From Lingula anatina (taxonomy: Eukaryota; Brachiopoda; Lingulata; Lingulida; Lingulidae): 64,000 nt of DNA. The translations under genes and the position numbers were made by a program. Below are positions 10,874-25,800 of this stretch, piece after piece. Every line of letters starts with the position of its first letter. Positions within the stretch are counted from its first letter, which is position 1. The DNA is taken from NCBI RefSeq assembly GCF_001039355.2, contig NW_019775881.1, forward strand, positions 87,106 through 151,105, in the 5' to 3' direction. The notes below the pieces were generated by a model. The model saw only the letters and a program-made list of their open reading frames with translations. It was not told where the DNA came from and searched no databases.

Positions 10874-13800
10874 TTTGAGGTTGCTAATTGGTGAAACAGC
10901 ATTTTTAATATCTACATTCACCATTTATATTAATACCAGAGAATTGGCCAATCCCAAAAATATATAAAGAGAGTACATATATATTAGTCAACACTTCCAC
11001 TATCCTTTTTGGGTTAGTCATGCAACTGATGCTTACCAAAGTTACAAATATTGTGTAAAAACAAACAGAAATTTAATTTTTATTGGTAATTAAATTTAGG
11101 AGAATTAACACAATTAAGCAATTTCAGTACGATAAAAAAAGCATGTAAGACGAAGTTATTATGTCAAAAAAAAAAAAAAAAATCTATTGGAATGAAACTG
11201 GCATTACCTTTAGTGCAATTAATAACAACTAAGCAATTTTGTGAAAAAAAGCCCTCATTGATTTAATGTAAATGCTCCATAATTTTTATTGTACATATAT
11301 AATTTGCCACAAAAACAGATGCACACATAAAAGATAAGAATGGTTAATAAATATTTCTTTGTGAGGAGTAACTGTGTGTATACGTACTTCATTTCATACA
11401 AATTGGGACTTTACTGACTTAAAACTGACATCTGTAACAAATTTAGATATGATGAAATTGCAGGCCTTTTAAAAATTAAAGACCATTTTTCTAAATAATG
11501 GGTACTACATTCCTCTTTTAACTTTGTCCAAATTTAACGAAGAATTGTTTTCTCTTCCAATTGGTGGTTATAAGTACTATTTCTTAACACAATACATTTT
11601 GTGTCACTTTTGACATAAGAAAATTATTTTTTAGTGAATGAATTTTTGTGAGGTCAATTGTTTAAGTGATAAAAAAATGAATATTTAAGCAATATGGTGT
11701 ATGTAAATCATTTCTACTGGTCACAGTTAATAACCACTCTTATGACATGTATTAAACTTGTGCAATATAGAAAAATGCAATTGTAACCTGATTATAGATT
11801 TTCTGAAGCACTGTTATATAACCTAGGTTCCTCAGAGCTTGTCATATACTTTTCATTAGTGCCAGTATATTTAGATTGCTATTAGTGACTGTTGTTGTGC
11901 TGAAAGCAGAAACATCTGTCTATTAATTAATTTTTACTTGGAAAATGCCAGTTCTACTCTAAGAAACGTGAAAACTTAAAAATAATGCAATGTGTTTTTT
12001 AACTTTTTCTTGTTTTAATTTGAACATTTTTAAAATACTTTTTCTTTTGAATGCATGCATGTATATGTCAACATTCTGTGTGTGTTGGGGGGGGGGGGGG
12101 GATTACAAGAAACCTGCCACAGAGCTCTTACAAGGAGCAGCAAACCTGTACATTGGCATTGCACCAGTCTTCTCTAACACAATTACAGGTAGGACAGTTT
12201 TTCAAACAGGCATTCTTCAGATACGTTAGTATATTATTCAATATATACATGTAAGGACGATGGAATTTTATAAGGAATGTGTTTTCATGCAACTTTAAAG
12301 CAGTAGCTAACAAAAAGATCAATTTTTGATCATGACCGCTAAAGTGTGTGGATTTATCTGTTTTACGTTTTTAGAATATTTTCATTTGTCTAAAATAAAT
12401 TTTAGGGATGAAGGCTATCTCTAAATCTCTTCTACCCTTTGAAAATTTCCATATTTACCTTTTATGCATAATTTTACCCCGGCCTGCTTACTCTTGATGA
12501 AAATATTGCCTTTAAATAGATTATCCAGATTATCAGGGGTGTATATCAAAGGGTAGCTGTGTACAATATGAATAAACACATAAAGCAAATACTTGCGACA
12601 AAGGATTGGGTGCACCTTTTATATTGATCCACGGCTGAACGATACAATAACATTCAGTGTGTAGAATGCCTCGATATCTTCGTTTAATCAATAAACATTC
12701 TAACAAGAAAAGGAACCGTTAATAGGGTCGCTCATTACTTCATCTTACACAGGTGGGTTTAAGAGTTACCTGTAGACACACAGATTAACGCAAGCTATAT
12801 CTGTGCTCTTTTTCTCCGGTAAGTGTCAAACTCAAACGCGTTAATTATAACTACTGTGAAACTATTTTCTGTTGGACCGACTGGCTTTGTTTGAGTTAAT
12901 TTCCCCATGTGTTGACCTCGTTAACTGCTCTGCCAATGAGGATCTAGGTCGTAGTGCACAGTTAACAAATACCGCCAAGCCTTCAATGCAGGCTAGCGGT
13001 TCGCAGGTTGCCTGTAACACATGAAATATGTGAGACATGTGATTCCTGCTGGAGTTAGTCAGAAGACTTGAGATGTATTTTAGATCATAGAGGCTTGTGA
13101 GATGTACCGGTAAGTTAATAAGGGGATTACTTGACGCCGAATAAGATTTTGATTCGCTTTCATTCATTTCAAACCACTCATCCTACAATGACCTCAGACG
13201 GAGCTACATCATGTACATGTATTCTAAGCTATAGATTTTTTTCTGGTGTTATAATTTAAGCAAAAAGATCCTTATTTATTATGTCTCTATGGCGGCTTAA
13301 TTATGAGCTCAGTGTATTTTGGGATATTGTTTACTGCTGTGAGGCAAGCTAAGCAAGGTAAGAGTTTAGCATACTGTAGTAGTAGTATATTAACTATAGG
13401 TAGACAATGGGTAGATTTTTGGACTCGTTCTGTCAAACTGTTTGGGAGGAAACCTCAAGTTTGAACCTGAAATTATGGTTTGTTTGGTATAGCAGATTAT
13501 TTCGACAACATGACATTTATTGCATCATAATGAAAGATGTATTATGTCACTGTCAGTATAGCTCTTATCTGTGCCTAAAATACAGCTCATATATGACTTA
13601 TCTTGTTTTTATTGCTTTGATAAGTACATTTTGACATGGACTTCCAAGGGAACAGAGTGCACATCTTGGTTTTTCTACCCATCAGAATATTTTTTAATGT
13701 GGTGATAAATTTTATTCAGTCGTTTCTTGATAAAGTTGGAAAGGAGGTGTGTGTGTGTGTTTTGTATGCATAGCAGAATCCTGGATATGTTAGTATGCTA

Positions 13801-16800
13801 ATAAACAAAAGCCAAGTGTTTAAAAGATGCATACTTATATATCAGTTGGTAAATGCATAAAATATCCTTTTTATGTTAATTTTTTATTTTGCACTTGTCA
13901 TGACTGCCTGACTTAAAATATGCACTTACTAGTGAGCTTATACGGAAATATCCCTATGTAGATAATGTACCTTCTTATTCAGCCAGATAGCTGTACTTAT
14001 CCAGCCATGTGTCAAATATTCTTTGTTAATCGGAACTCCCAAGAGGAATTTGTAATGAATAATATCAAAGCTTCTCCATTGTTGTCTCATTTGATTGATG
14101 TGGGAACTAATTAATGCAGTTAATCTGTTCTGTTTTTGGATGATCACTTAATATGAACTGACACTAGATATAATATGACTCGGACAGTATAATATAAAGC
14201 AGCAGACCTAATGTGCATTTGGTACTGGTCTTCAATACACTGAACCAGCTGTGGACTAATTGGGGTTATCAGGTGAAAAAAAAATCCCATAGACATCTTT
14301 ACTAGTATATAGACCTATGCAGGAGTCTTTTATTATCTGAAATGCAATGTAAAGAAACTGGACCAACTTGTGATGGTATTAGAATAGCATTATAGCTAGA
14401 TTTCATGAATAGCATTAGCTAGATTTCATGCAGTTATAAAAGTTAATTTCAAAAATAGCTTATTTGAATATAGTGCCCCTGTGGGATCTTCATTTAAGTT
14501 CCATGTCAGCAGTTCACTGATAGTTTGATCATTTTATCTCAAAGGGGATACTATGGTCAATATCTCAAATTGTTTATATAAAAACGGTCTTTAAATATTA
14601 AGTCTTGCTATATGTGAAAAAAGTGGAAGGAGAGATTGGCTATCAAAAGTATCTTATATCTTTAATTATCCTTCCATTATAGACTAGACTAGGCCAGACT
14701 AGTGCTATTCTAGTGTGTGATTTGTGCACCTTTAGTCCTGTGTATTGGAAGCTTAAAAGCCTTTTCCTAGTTAATTACTATCTCAGGCATTGGCGTCTAG
14801 AGGTCATTGGAGAAATCAGTCAGTGCTTGTAAATATGTTACCTGCAGTATTGACTTTCATATAAAGCCGATTGATACAAGAATAGCTCGACCATTGTTCC
14901 AGTTTATCAGAAGATAGACACTGATTAGCAGCACTGTACAGTGAATATTTTTAGTTTTAATAGCAAAATTGTAAAACATTTTTCTTATTTGAAAATGAAT
15001 GAAGCAATGATGTGATCAGAGCCAGTTCTTAGAAGTGTTATATACGTGCGTGTGTGTACAAATCCATGCAAAACAAATAATGTTTTAAGAGAAGAAGATT
15101 TCATAAAGAATAATTTGTCCATTTTCCTTTGTTCAGGTATGTGTAACTTGCACATAAAATATGTAATCAATGATAATAAGATATTGTTTTGATATGCAAA
15201 TATCCATCACCATACATATGTTGTTTGCTGTCCTTCTAGTATTCAATGGGACATGCATTCACTGATCTTAATCTTGAAAGAACACATAATACAGGTTGGT
15301 TAATTTTGGAAAAACATGGTTACGACATCGCACCAGTCTCTCATATTGAGCATAGAGATTCAAGAGCCTAACTCTGACCAAGGAGCAGAGCTTGACTTGA
15401 GATATGTGATATGTTTTCTTACACATTTTCCACTGACAAATTTTTCTAAAGTGTGTTGAAACAGTATAGAAAATTAGCTATTGAGCACTGGTTTTCAAGC
15501 TTGTTCACAAATCTGAGCTCTTATTTCGAGGTTTTTAAAACAAATTAGCTACACTAGATAAGGGAACATGTACAGGAACACTGTTTGGTTTACTGAACTA
15601 AGCTTTAAAAAGGAAGATGAGCTTTAGAAGTGACACTGTGTGATGCTGCTTGCTATCCATTAAAACCCACCTTACAGAACAGTAAACTTTTACTACATGT
15701 ATGTATAGTATGCATGTTCAGAAAGCATAAGTGAAAAAAGTTGATGTTATCTGTATACCAAAAACTTCAGTTTCTGATAGATTATGTGACCATGAAGAAT
15801 GCAAAGTATTTGCACGTCTCCAGTGTAACGGCTTCATAAAGTTGTAAGATTTTGATGAAGATACACATAACTCTTCAACATTATACTAAGTAGGTGACAA
15901 TTTGGCTCTGGTGGTTTGACCCACATGAGAACACTGTATGCAGAATGCTCCTCAGTGGCCAGGCATTTGTCTCTAGCAATTCTTTTTCAGTGGAGATAGG
16001 AATCTTTATGTGGAAAATGTGAAAAATTAAGATGTAGCATTTTAAGGTGTAAATCCCTTAATTTGTAGCATTATGAAGAAAACTACAGGGAAAACTTATG
16101 TCTCCATTGTTCTGAATGCTTTTTGTAATATTTCACTTCAGGAAAAGGTTTGAAAATTACCTGTCCTTGTTAGATGTTGTCCAATACTGGGACAGCCTTG
16201 CACAAAAGGTTGCTAATCACTCAACGATGATTAACTTTTACTGGTTTAATTTGACATGTGACGTTTACTCTAACCCAATCGGATATAATTACACCTGGCA
16301 ATGATATGATTTTAGATAAATTACACTGATTATCAAGAAACCCTTGAAGTAGTATAAGACTGAGAGCAATTGCCATCATTTTTTTAGTTTTTCTTTTATC
16401 TATATAGCACCAAAACCAATGCTCAAAAATGTTTTATTCTGATTCTTTTTATTCTTACTTCTGATAAATATTTAGATTTTTTTCAGGATCTTTTTTGGGG
16501 AATGGCCCCCATTGTTCTGTTCACATCTTTTTCTTTTTATATGTATGAAATCAAACCCCTTAGTCATAACACCTGCATATAGATCTATGTATACAGTGTG
16601 CGCACTACATAGTTCCGAATATAGTTCTAGGAATCAGCTGCTTGGAATCCCCATTGAAACACACATATTGATCCCATGGTTCTCACAGTGGCTACTAACA
16701 GAGATGACTCATTATCTGTAATGTACTGAGTGTTATGCTATATGACACGTGGATCTATTGAACATCATTATTGATCAGGAATGACCTGTGCAGTGCTTCA

Positions 16801-19800
16801 AAGTACAAATTGTATTATTTAAAGATTCAAAGCAGTAGTTTCAGATTGTTTTTGTTGATAAAACAATAAGCAACTTAAAGGTTATACCTCTATGAATGTT
16901 GATGAAATTTTGCATTTATTTTATTTCTTCACTGCTATGTTCCCCCCTCCCCTCTGTATTTCAACTTTTAATTACCTGTTCCTCACACACATTTTTTTTA
17001 TTTTTTAAATCTGTGTCGAAGTCATGTTTGAAAATTAGCCACTTGAAAAAATATTTTTAGATTCTTGACATGGAGAAAAATATTTGCCTGATAATTTATT
17101 CATGTAATAAACAGTTTATTTGTGTGGGCCCTGCATTAAAAAAACTCTTCCATATAGAAAGGGCTTAGAATTCTTCAATGCACTTATCTTTTAAGAATAA
17201 TATGTAAAGAATGTAATGATACTAATGCACATTTTCTCTTTAGAACTCTATAAGCTTGTTGTTAATATGAGCTGCATTGTACCAGATATCATTGCAAATC
17301 ATTAGAAAGCATAATGTGAAGATGTTGGTTTTTGTAACATGATTGATGGATGGTGCCTGCAGTCAGATGTAAGCTCTGATATAATTTGCTTTTCAAAATC
17401 TTTTGCATTTCTGTAAAATCAACCAGTGGTGAATTTTGACTATACTTTCTAGTCATTTTATGGGTCTTTTAAATATTGGATCTAGATTGAATAAACATTT
17501 ATTGTTTAATGTATTATCTCGTGTAATATTCATATTCTAATAATTAGTAATTTATATATATGCAGTATTTGAACATTTCCAGAGTAGTTGCATTTCGAAA
17601 ATCTGAGCAAAAACTGTAGCAATAAGAGCCAAATAGCCATTTTTCATAAAAATTAAAATTTGCAGTTAAACAGTGCTAACTTTTGAAAAAGACATTGATA
17701 TTTATATTTTTTCCTTAGTAGAAGAAAATCATCTTAAACATTGCTGTAACTATATGCTTGCATTAACTTACACAACTTGCATTAGCTAGTAATATTATAT
17801 TTCATTAAATTTTTTTGCATGTTACACATAATTTAAAATTGACTATTAGGTGTGATCTGCCCAGTGACCCCAGCCTAATGTCCCTTAGGTTAAATTCCTG
17901 GCTCTGATCCAAAGTACCCTGTTGTTCCTAATGGGCTGGGTACAGCTATTTGAAATTCCATTGACACCAGTGTACAAGTGATCAACAAGCCTTAGAAGAA
18001 GAGACTTTACATTAAAGTAGAAATGGATTTATTGATGGATATATTATACTGTTTTTGGTGGAAAAATGATATTATTTGTATGAGCTTCCTATAATTTTGG
18101 ATTTTGATGGAACATGACACTTTATATTTACATCACGTTTTTGCCAGGAAAAATAACTTTTTAATGGTCAGACTAATATGTTGATAAAATTTGAGCAAGG
18201 AGTAGTCCATTTGTATCTATACCTTTAAAACCATATAAAAAAATAAAAGGAACTGGTTTGTGAATAACCCTTGAAAAAATTGGGTACCAAACATGGTAAC
18301 TTTGATGTTAAGAGCACATTTTTCACTTGTCACATCTCTGTATTTATCAAGCTTCTGCAGGTGGTGGAATATGGCATGTGGATTTATGTAAAGTGTTCCA
18401 AAATTACAGCCATGCAATGTTACTGCTGTATGCTTTTGCATGTTAAACCTATCATGGCTAATACATTATTGCATTTATATGGCTCATAACGTTAATCATA
18501 GCGTCATTAACTGCTTTAATCTACTGGTATTTATGGTATTTTGGAAAAAGCTTTTCAAAAAATCTATTTATCTGTTTCTTGACTCTTGTTATACAAAGAG
18601 CTATATATATAGCTCATTGAGTTATATAATCAAATTTCTAGTATCAAGACTTGGCAAGTTGACACCCAAGATTATAATCAAGGCATTTCACTCACTGGTG
18701 TTCTTGTGATTGTTATCAGTAAGTGATGACAAGAATTTTTCCTAACATTTCTGACATTGGTAGAAAGAAATTTGCATATGCATGGGTATGACACCAGGCT
18801 GTGATTCTTATCTGTCCGACATCTTCCGTTATATCTTATCATTGTTTTATTTACATTTTGTGCCAGCTGCCTCTTGGGGAGGTTTTATAAGAAGCTCCTT
18901 TTATCTTCCTTGGATATAGACTGTCCTTAGTCACCTGCGTAGCAGGGCACTTTTGGTGTTCTAGATCTGAAGTCTGTAAAACGGCTGCCTAAAAGTTCAT
19001 CCCTCTTCTTTAGCTAGATATCCTCAGGAAACCAACATTGAGAGAGGTGCTAAATTCTTGCTATGGATCTTTGGTAAGATACAGTACACACTGTAGGCAT
19101 ATAACATCTGGCCACTGTAGAGGTAAGACATAAAGCTAACCTAGACTACATTTTCACAAAAAGTCCTTTAGTTCTTAATTAATTCATTCAAAGTTTTGGG
19201 AAAAAATCAGTTTTGGAAAATATAGGGACAAGAAGAATATGTTCAAGAAGGTGAGAGGGGGAAATAATCGCAAGGGTCAGGTGAAGATGACCTTTGATGG
19301 AGGATGTGATATATGAAAACATTCAAGGTTTGCTCCTACTGTAAACTAGCTACCACCATCCCATGGGGCTCTTTACACAGGCTTTTATATAAACTGATGA
19401 GCAGGCAGCATCTTAATCAACAGGGAACCTGTACGTTAATTTAGTAGTTAGTCTGAATGTCTGACAGGACAAGCACCTGGAAAGTTATAGTACAGGAACT
19501 CTTATGAGATGAGATGTAATTTGGTTATCATATGCTACATTAGAGTGAGGTCTTAATGTGCAATACATGGTTGTAGGTACAATATGCTTAGTATGTATGG
19601 ATGGTGAAAACTCATAATTAAAGATGTTTTATTGCTGGTAAGTAGCATTTGCCTACCTATCCACATTTCCGTAACATAATTGAAAAATTAGTATATTGAC
19701 ATTTACATGGAAAACTTTTTTTTTACCAAATTTTAATTTCAAAATGTAAAAAGTATATTAATTTCATCTTGTTGATTCAACTGCAAAGCTGTAAGAAAGG

Positions 19801-22800
19801 TGAGAAAAGTTAAATCTCTCCCCCCCCCCCCCCCCCGACGTCATCTGCCACAAAAAGAGAAATAAGTTTGTCTTTTTTGATCTGAATGTGTCTTTCCATT
19901 TTAAAATTTTATGTTATTTCTATAGGCTGTCACATCACACAACCTTTGACTGTTTGAGACCAGTCAGTTACCCTTGGGAGAAAACTGTTGACCATATCAG
20001 CCTATCTGGAAGTAAAAGTTTGGCTTGATTTTGAGATTAAGAAAGTGGACTTAACCTCATGTTATGTCTTTTTTCACTTGCTAATTTGAGGTGCATTCTG
20101 GAAATCATGTTGTGTAAGTGGTATCTACAGGTCATAAGAAATATTATGAAAGTGTGTATAGATGCCAAGCAGTTCTGTGTGCCATAACTCATTGCCAACA
20201 TTTTTGTTAGGTGGTTCACATTCGGCAGACTTTAAGCCCCCATGGGAGATATGAATTCATTGTAATGGCTTTTCAGTAAAGAACTGTCATTTTATATCTA
20301 GCACAATAGGACCTCATGAAACTTACCAGTTGCCCATTGTTGCAAATAGAAGTTGACTTTGTAGGTCTGGAAACATTTTTCAACGGTGAACATAAATCCT
20401 ATTAAGACAATGTATATATCTCTATTTCTTGCTTCTATTGTGCATGCATCCATCCACACTGAGCCAAATATCAGTTTAAAACTTGCATACAATTTTTCAG
20501 TGACTGATATCAGAGAAAAGTGACTCAAGGAAATAAGATCAGTTTTGCCTAGTAATTGGGGAAAAATCACTGGTGACTTCACACTTTCAAGATTATGATA
20601 TGTGAGAGCAGGTATGACACTGAGCCCAGATATTGTTCATATACCAGTGATATATCCTATAGATTAATTCAAGTACAAGAAGAAAAATGCTTACAGTAGG
20701 TAAGAGGCAATACGAATGAACATACGCTACTTGAATCCAACTTTTTCATTTGTTTTATCCTTGTTGTGTCCTCAACCATTTATATCATCATTTTGCACTA
20801 TTTACAGATACTAGCAGGAATTTTGTCAGCCAGATGCTCACAAACTGTCATAAATGCTATGTAATCAATAGTTTGGCTATAGGCTTATTTAGCACAGTTC
20901 CTAGTTCTCTTACAACAGGTACATTGGCCCTGCTTAAGCCTAATGTTATTAAGAATGCACCATTTTTGAACATCAATGTGACAGAAATTAGGGACATTCC
21001 TAACACCCAAAAGACTATCCTAATTTTTAACTGTTATTATCTCACATTCATTGTCATGATAGTGATTGAAATAGATACTACAGTGTTTCTAATTTGGGAC
21101 TGTGACTGAAATAGATGGTATGTAGGATTCATTTGGGATATGGCAGCTAGTGCAGTTGAATCCAGTATCAGATTCACGCATTATCAGATACAGAGTTCCT
21201 AGTGTCTGTTTGCCCATGTGACTATAACTGGAATGCAGAGTTTAAAATGTTGAATATTCCAACGGTTAGGTCTGCAGAGTCTGACAGCAGGATGGATGGA
21301 ATGGAGATTATAAGGTCAGTTGATGTCTGCATGAGGTCGTTTATCTGCTGATTCATATTCTATTTACTGTCCTGGCACCCTTCCATCATTTGATGATGAT
21401 AGTGATGTATTGCTCAGGAATTGCACAAGGAATTGATAACCAATTTACTAGTACTATATATGAAATATATACCTCACATGGGATATCAGCTTGCTGAAAT
21501 TAGTCAGAATGAAAAGAATAAGTTTTGCCCTCTTTGGTGGTGATGAGTAAAGTGCCACATTTGCTTTATATAAGAAGAAAGCATTTCTATATAGTATGCA
21601 ATAAACATAAGCAGTACATTACTTAGAAAGCTTGTGAAACCCATCAATATTGTGACCATTGTGGTGTCTATACTTGAATTGGTTTGCACTCTTATTATGC
21701 TTCTCTGCCAGTACAGCAGAATCTTTTACTGTTCTATCCTTGATATGGCAACAGTCACTTCTTGAGTCTAATATTTTGCAGATTGAAAAAATATATTACC
21801 CAATTGGAATGAAGCTGAAAATATTTCGAAATGTTTTCCTTTTTTGATTGATATTGCTATGTCCATTGTGTTTTGGTTATTTATACAGTTCCCAGACAGT
21901 TTAGATTTAAATTAATTTTACACCTCTTTTCCCCCAAAATTGATACACAATCACTAAAAGTTTGCATAAAGGTGATAATCAGATATAAAACATTATCATG
22001 AGCAAGCATATCAAGCACATGCTCCACATTTTCAATTTAAATAACCTTGTCCATGTCACAGCATTTTTTAAAACAAAATTGAAAAAGAGTGACGGACTTG
22101 GAAAAAAAGCTTGCCAGTGGTATACGGTAATATGCTTTAATGAAAAGAAACAAGTCCATGTCACTGCATTTTTTAGACAAAATTTAAAATGAGTGACACA
22201 GAATTAGAAAAAGAGCTTTCCAGAGGTATATATGCTTTAATGAAAATGTTTGTTATAATTTGTCTTGAATATTGCTGACATTGTATATCTTGTGGAAACT
22301 GAGAGTTTAGTTTGCAATATTTCATCATCTACTTCTATAAACATTTATGTTAATCAAGATGTTACATGTAAATGCCTGTTTAATCGCTACTGCTGTAGAT
22401 AAATGTAGTTCTCATGCAAGGGTGAAACATTGCTGTGTTTGATGTGAAATAGACAGTGAAATGTCTCTTAGGATATTCCAGAAATATGCATAGCTATTAG
22501 GTACATGGAATACTTAACAGCTGCATACAGTATTTTGGATGGGTATTTTTACTGGTATTTTTTAAGACTGAATATAGTAAGTTGAACTTGGGGGCATGCT
22601 TTCCACCTGCACTAAGGTAAACACTCTATGAAAACAGGTTAAAAAAAAATTAAATGATATTAGGAAGTGAAAGAGGAAGCTATGAGAGAATGAAAGAGGA
22701 ATGCATGATGCTTAATATTTGTTTTGGTACGATTATTTTTTCTTTATTCTAAAAGCCTTTCAGACATTTTTAAGTGAGTAATTTGTTGGGTATTTCAATA

Positions 22801-25800
22801 GAGTAAAAAAAATGTGACGCAACATTAAGGGGGAAGGAACTGGGGCTGTGGAAGCTTATAACTAATTCTAAGGGGTACATTATCCTGTCTTATGTTTTCT
22901 TTTTATGGTATATTAGCTACTCCTTATACAAACTATTAGTAACAAATATACCTCATCCTAGTTGCAGTGGAAGTTTTCCAGGCTGCCAATCCAATTACCA
23001 AGTTGTATACTTACCTCTTTGAGCAGACACAAAATTATCGATATTTATTCTCTTTTGATCTCCCAATTTCCATTGAAATAGAAGATTAATAATTTAGACT
23101 AACAATTGAATTGTCTCTTGTGAGGTTTGTCGCATCAGAAATGCTGCTTTGTCTTGTGCTAGTGTATATTATTCAGTTTGTCAAATGTTTGTGGTGATTT
23201 ATATGTAGCTTATTATTTGAAGATGTCTTTTTTTTTACTGGGGTCAAAATTCATTTGACCCACTCTGCATCGTAACTTGTTTATTTTGAGAAGAGTAAAC
23301 AGTTCAGTAATTTCTAATGTTGTTAGTTGGTGCAAGGAAAATAAAAGTACTGTTTAGTAAGGAGAGAGACTTGTTGCTTTTAAGGTACAACTGAATTTTG
23401 TTAAAAAGCAGGGATTTCCTTCACTGTTTGACTTACAAGAAAAATGTTTTTTGTTTTTTGACCAGGTTCAATTGCTTGTAGTCAAATCATGCTTTTCATG
23501 CTGTATGCACATAGTTTAAGTTTATTTCAGGTATATAATGACATTGCCCTGATAGTGAATATTGTTTTCATTTCAGAAACTACGTCGCCAAGTGCGCTTA
23601 GAAGGTCAGCATGTGCTTGCTGTTCTAAGGCTAGGACATAGCCATCTCCATGACAACTGGAGCTTCACACTTGATGTCAATCTTGCAGAACTCGAATTCC
23701 ACTATCGAGTTTTAAAGCACAAGCTTAGTGCCTTGTTGAAACATCGTAGGCATTTTACAACCACCACTGATTTAAGTGTGTATCTCTTAAACAGTGGCAC
23801 TAGGACAAGTCCCTTGTATGAAAAATTACCCAACCCTAGAGAGAAGCGCATCGCCTTGGATTTGAGTGGCAGCCATTCTTCCCTAGCATTGAAAGGTAGA
23901 AGGTTTGTTACAAGACTTTCTGGATCATACAGAGCTGTAATTAAAAGCAGTGTTCAGAGGAGAACACGGTCTGCATCACCAAAATACAGCCATGATACAG
24001 AAAGGGAAAGAAGCCCTGGCAGTGATTTCTTGTTCACGCCAAGAAAACTAAAAACTAGGAAAAAGATTGATATCTCTGACATTTGTTCTGAGATATCTTA
24101 CACAACAGCAGAGAGCTCTTTTGATAATTGGAGTACAGTGTCAGGATATCAGAGTCAGGCAGGACTGTCAGATTCAGAGTGTGGTTTCTCTCAGGATTTT
24201 ACTCATAAGAAAAAATATGGAAACCTTGTGTCTAGTGGCATAGCTGAACCACCAAGAAGCTGCAAAATGGAAGCCACTGCAGGTGTGATCCATTCTGGAC
24301 CCAGTTTGCCTGACAACCCTAATTCTTGCCAACCATTTTATCCAACAGGTGTGTCCACACCAAGCAGAAGTGGAAGGCGATCACCAAAATACAAAGAAGG
24401 TAGGGTGTCCCCCATTGCTAATGGGAGGAGGAGCCCTAAAGGGGGTGGACGTAGGCCACAGAAGCTGATTGGAAGGTTTTCTCCTATGAGACAAGATGGG
24501 TGCATGTCGCCAGCAAGTACCACAGATGGCAGGTCATCGCCTCCCATGATCCTTGATGTCGGCATGTCACCTAGTCTGAATAAAACAGCCTCTGTACAAG
24601 AAGGCAGAATGTCTCCAACTCAGAGTGGACGTCTGTCTCCTAGCAGTGGGCGTAAATCCCCCAGGGCAGCCAGTCTTGGGCCTGAAGAATCACCAATAGT
24701 CACGAAGAGAAGAAAAATTGTCCTGGACCCTCTACTGGATAGCCCCCTGTCTTCAGCCAGCACTGACACCCTTCATCAAAGTTTTCGCGACTCTCCTGAG
24801 AGATCTTTCGTTAGCAGCCATGATGAATGGAGTGACAGCTGCCTGAGCAGTCCCCAAGCTTCGCCCCTGGGGCTGAAGGCACGGAAAGCAATGAAGGGGA
24901 ATTATAAGAAGGCCAAGGAAGATTTGTGGGCAGCCATCCAGTCTGACTACCAGTATCTTATGGATGATGAGATCATAGAGACTTGTAAGGTGGGTGTAAT
25001 TGGAAGAATTTTCAATTATTTTTGTATCTATTTGTATTTTTTCAAAGTTTTTCACTGAATCAGTTTTTATTCTTTGTAATTAAATATTCATACCTCTACA
25101 TATATTAAATGCCGACCTTGCAGTAATGTGTAACATGTGCTGAAAGATTGATATATTTCATTTCTCACGGTTCCTTTTAAGTGTTGAACTCTGTATTGTT
25201 GTCTGAAATGTGATATCTGTGAATTTTTATTGAAACAGGTTTTGAGATGAGTCAGGTTTTTTTTCACTGACACATCACAAATTTAGGAAGCCATCCAGAT
25301 CAGTACTTGTGCCTTTGTAATAGCTTTACAGTTCAAAACAAGTTCAGATACAATTGGATGAAAATAATTTGTATTGAATGAAATTCAAGACTGAAAATGA
25401 TGATTGGTTGGTATAGCTGTGAGCATAAGATCAATTCTGCACCAGTGATAAAATTTGGTCTAAAACTAAAAGATGAAAGAAATGTTATGAAGAAACTACT
25501 TGAATGAGGGTGACTGGGTCATAAGTGTATGAGGTGAATGGCATTTGAAATGCTTTAAAATGTGAAAAATGCTCTTGTTGGCACTTGTGTTAAAACACTC
25601 TGCTTAGCACAATTAGGAAGCTCTTGCCAGCTTTCTAGAATATGATATCTTATTATTACATGGATCGAAAATTGGGAATTGAAGGTGAAAGATTTTAGGA
25701 TTAGCCTAGGTCCAGTCTTCCTTTTGATCATATTTTCACATGGACATTGGTCTAAATGCAGTGAAAAATTGCAAGCTATGCTCTCAGGAATTATAGTTTT

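Larger units (their letters stand above)
10800..23576 (+). other. 12.8-kb first large intron of the KASH gene
   Basis: Contains (GT)n at 10827-10870, G15 at 12087-12101, C17 at 19820-19836, a two-copy 100-bp tandem repeat at 22045-22246, and a CpG-richer stretch at 12640-13360 with several consensus splice donors that could be alternative first exons. No other coding exon with matching phase and splice sites was found. Confidence 0.5.

Noticed and set aside
20750-21109. 119-aa plus-strand frame in the large intron
   Set aside because: Low-quality AT-rich frame without splice sites of matching phase or recognisable domain.
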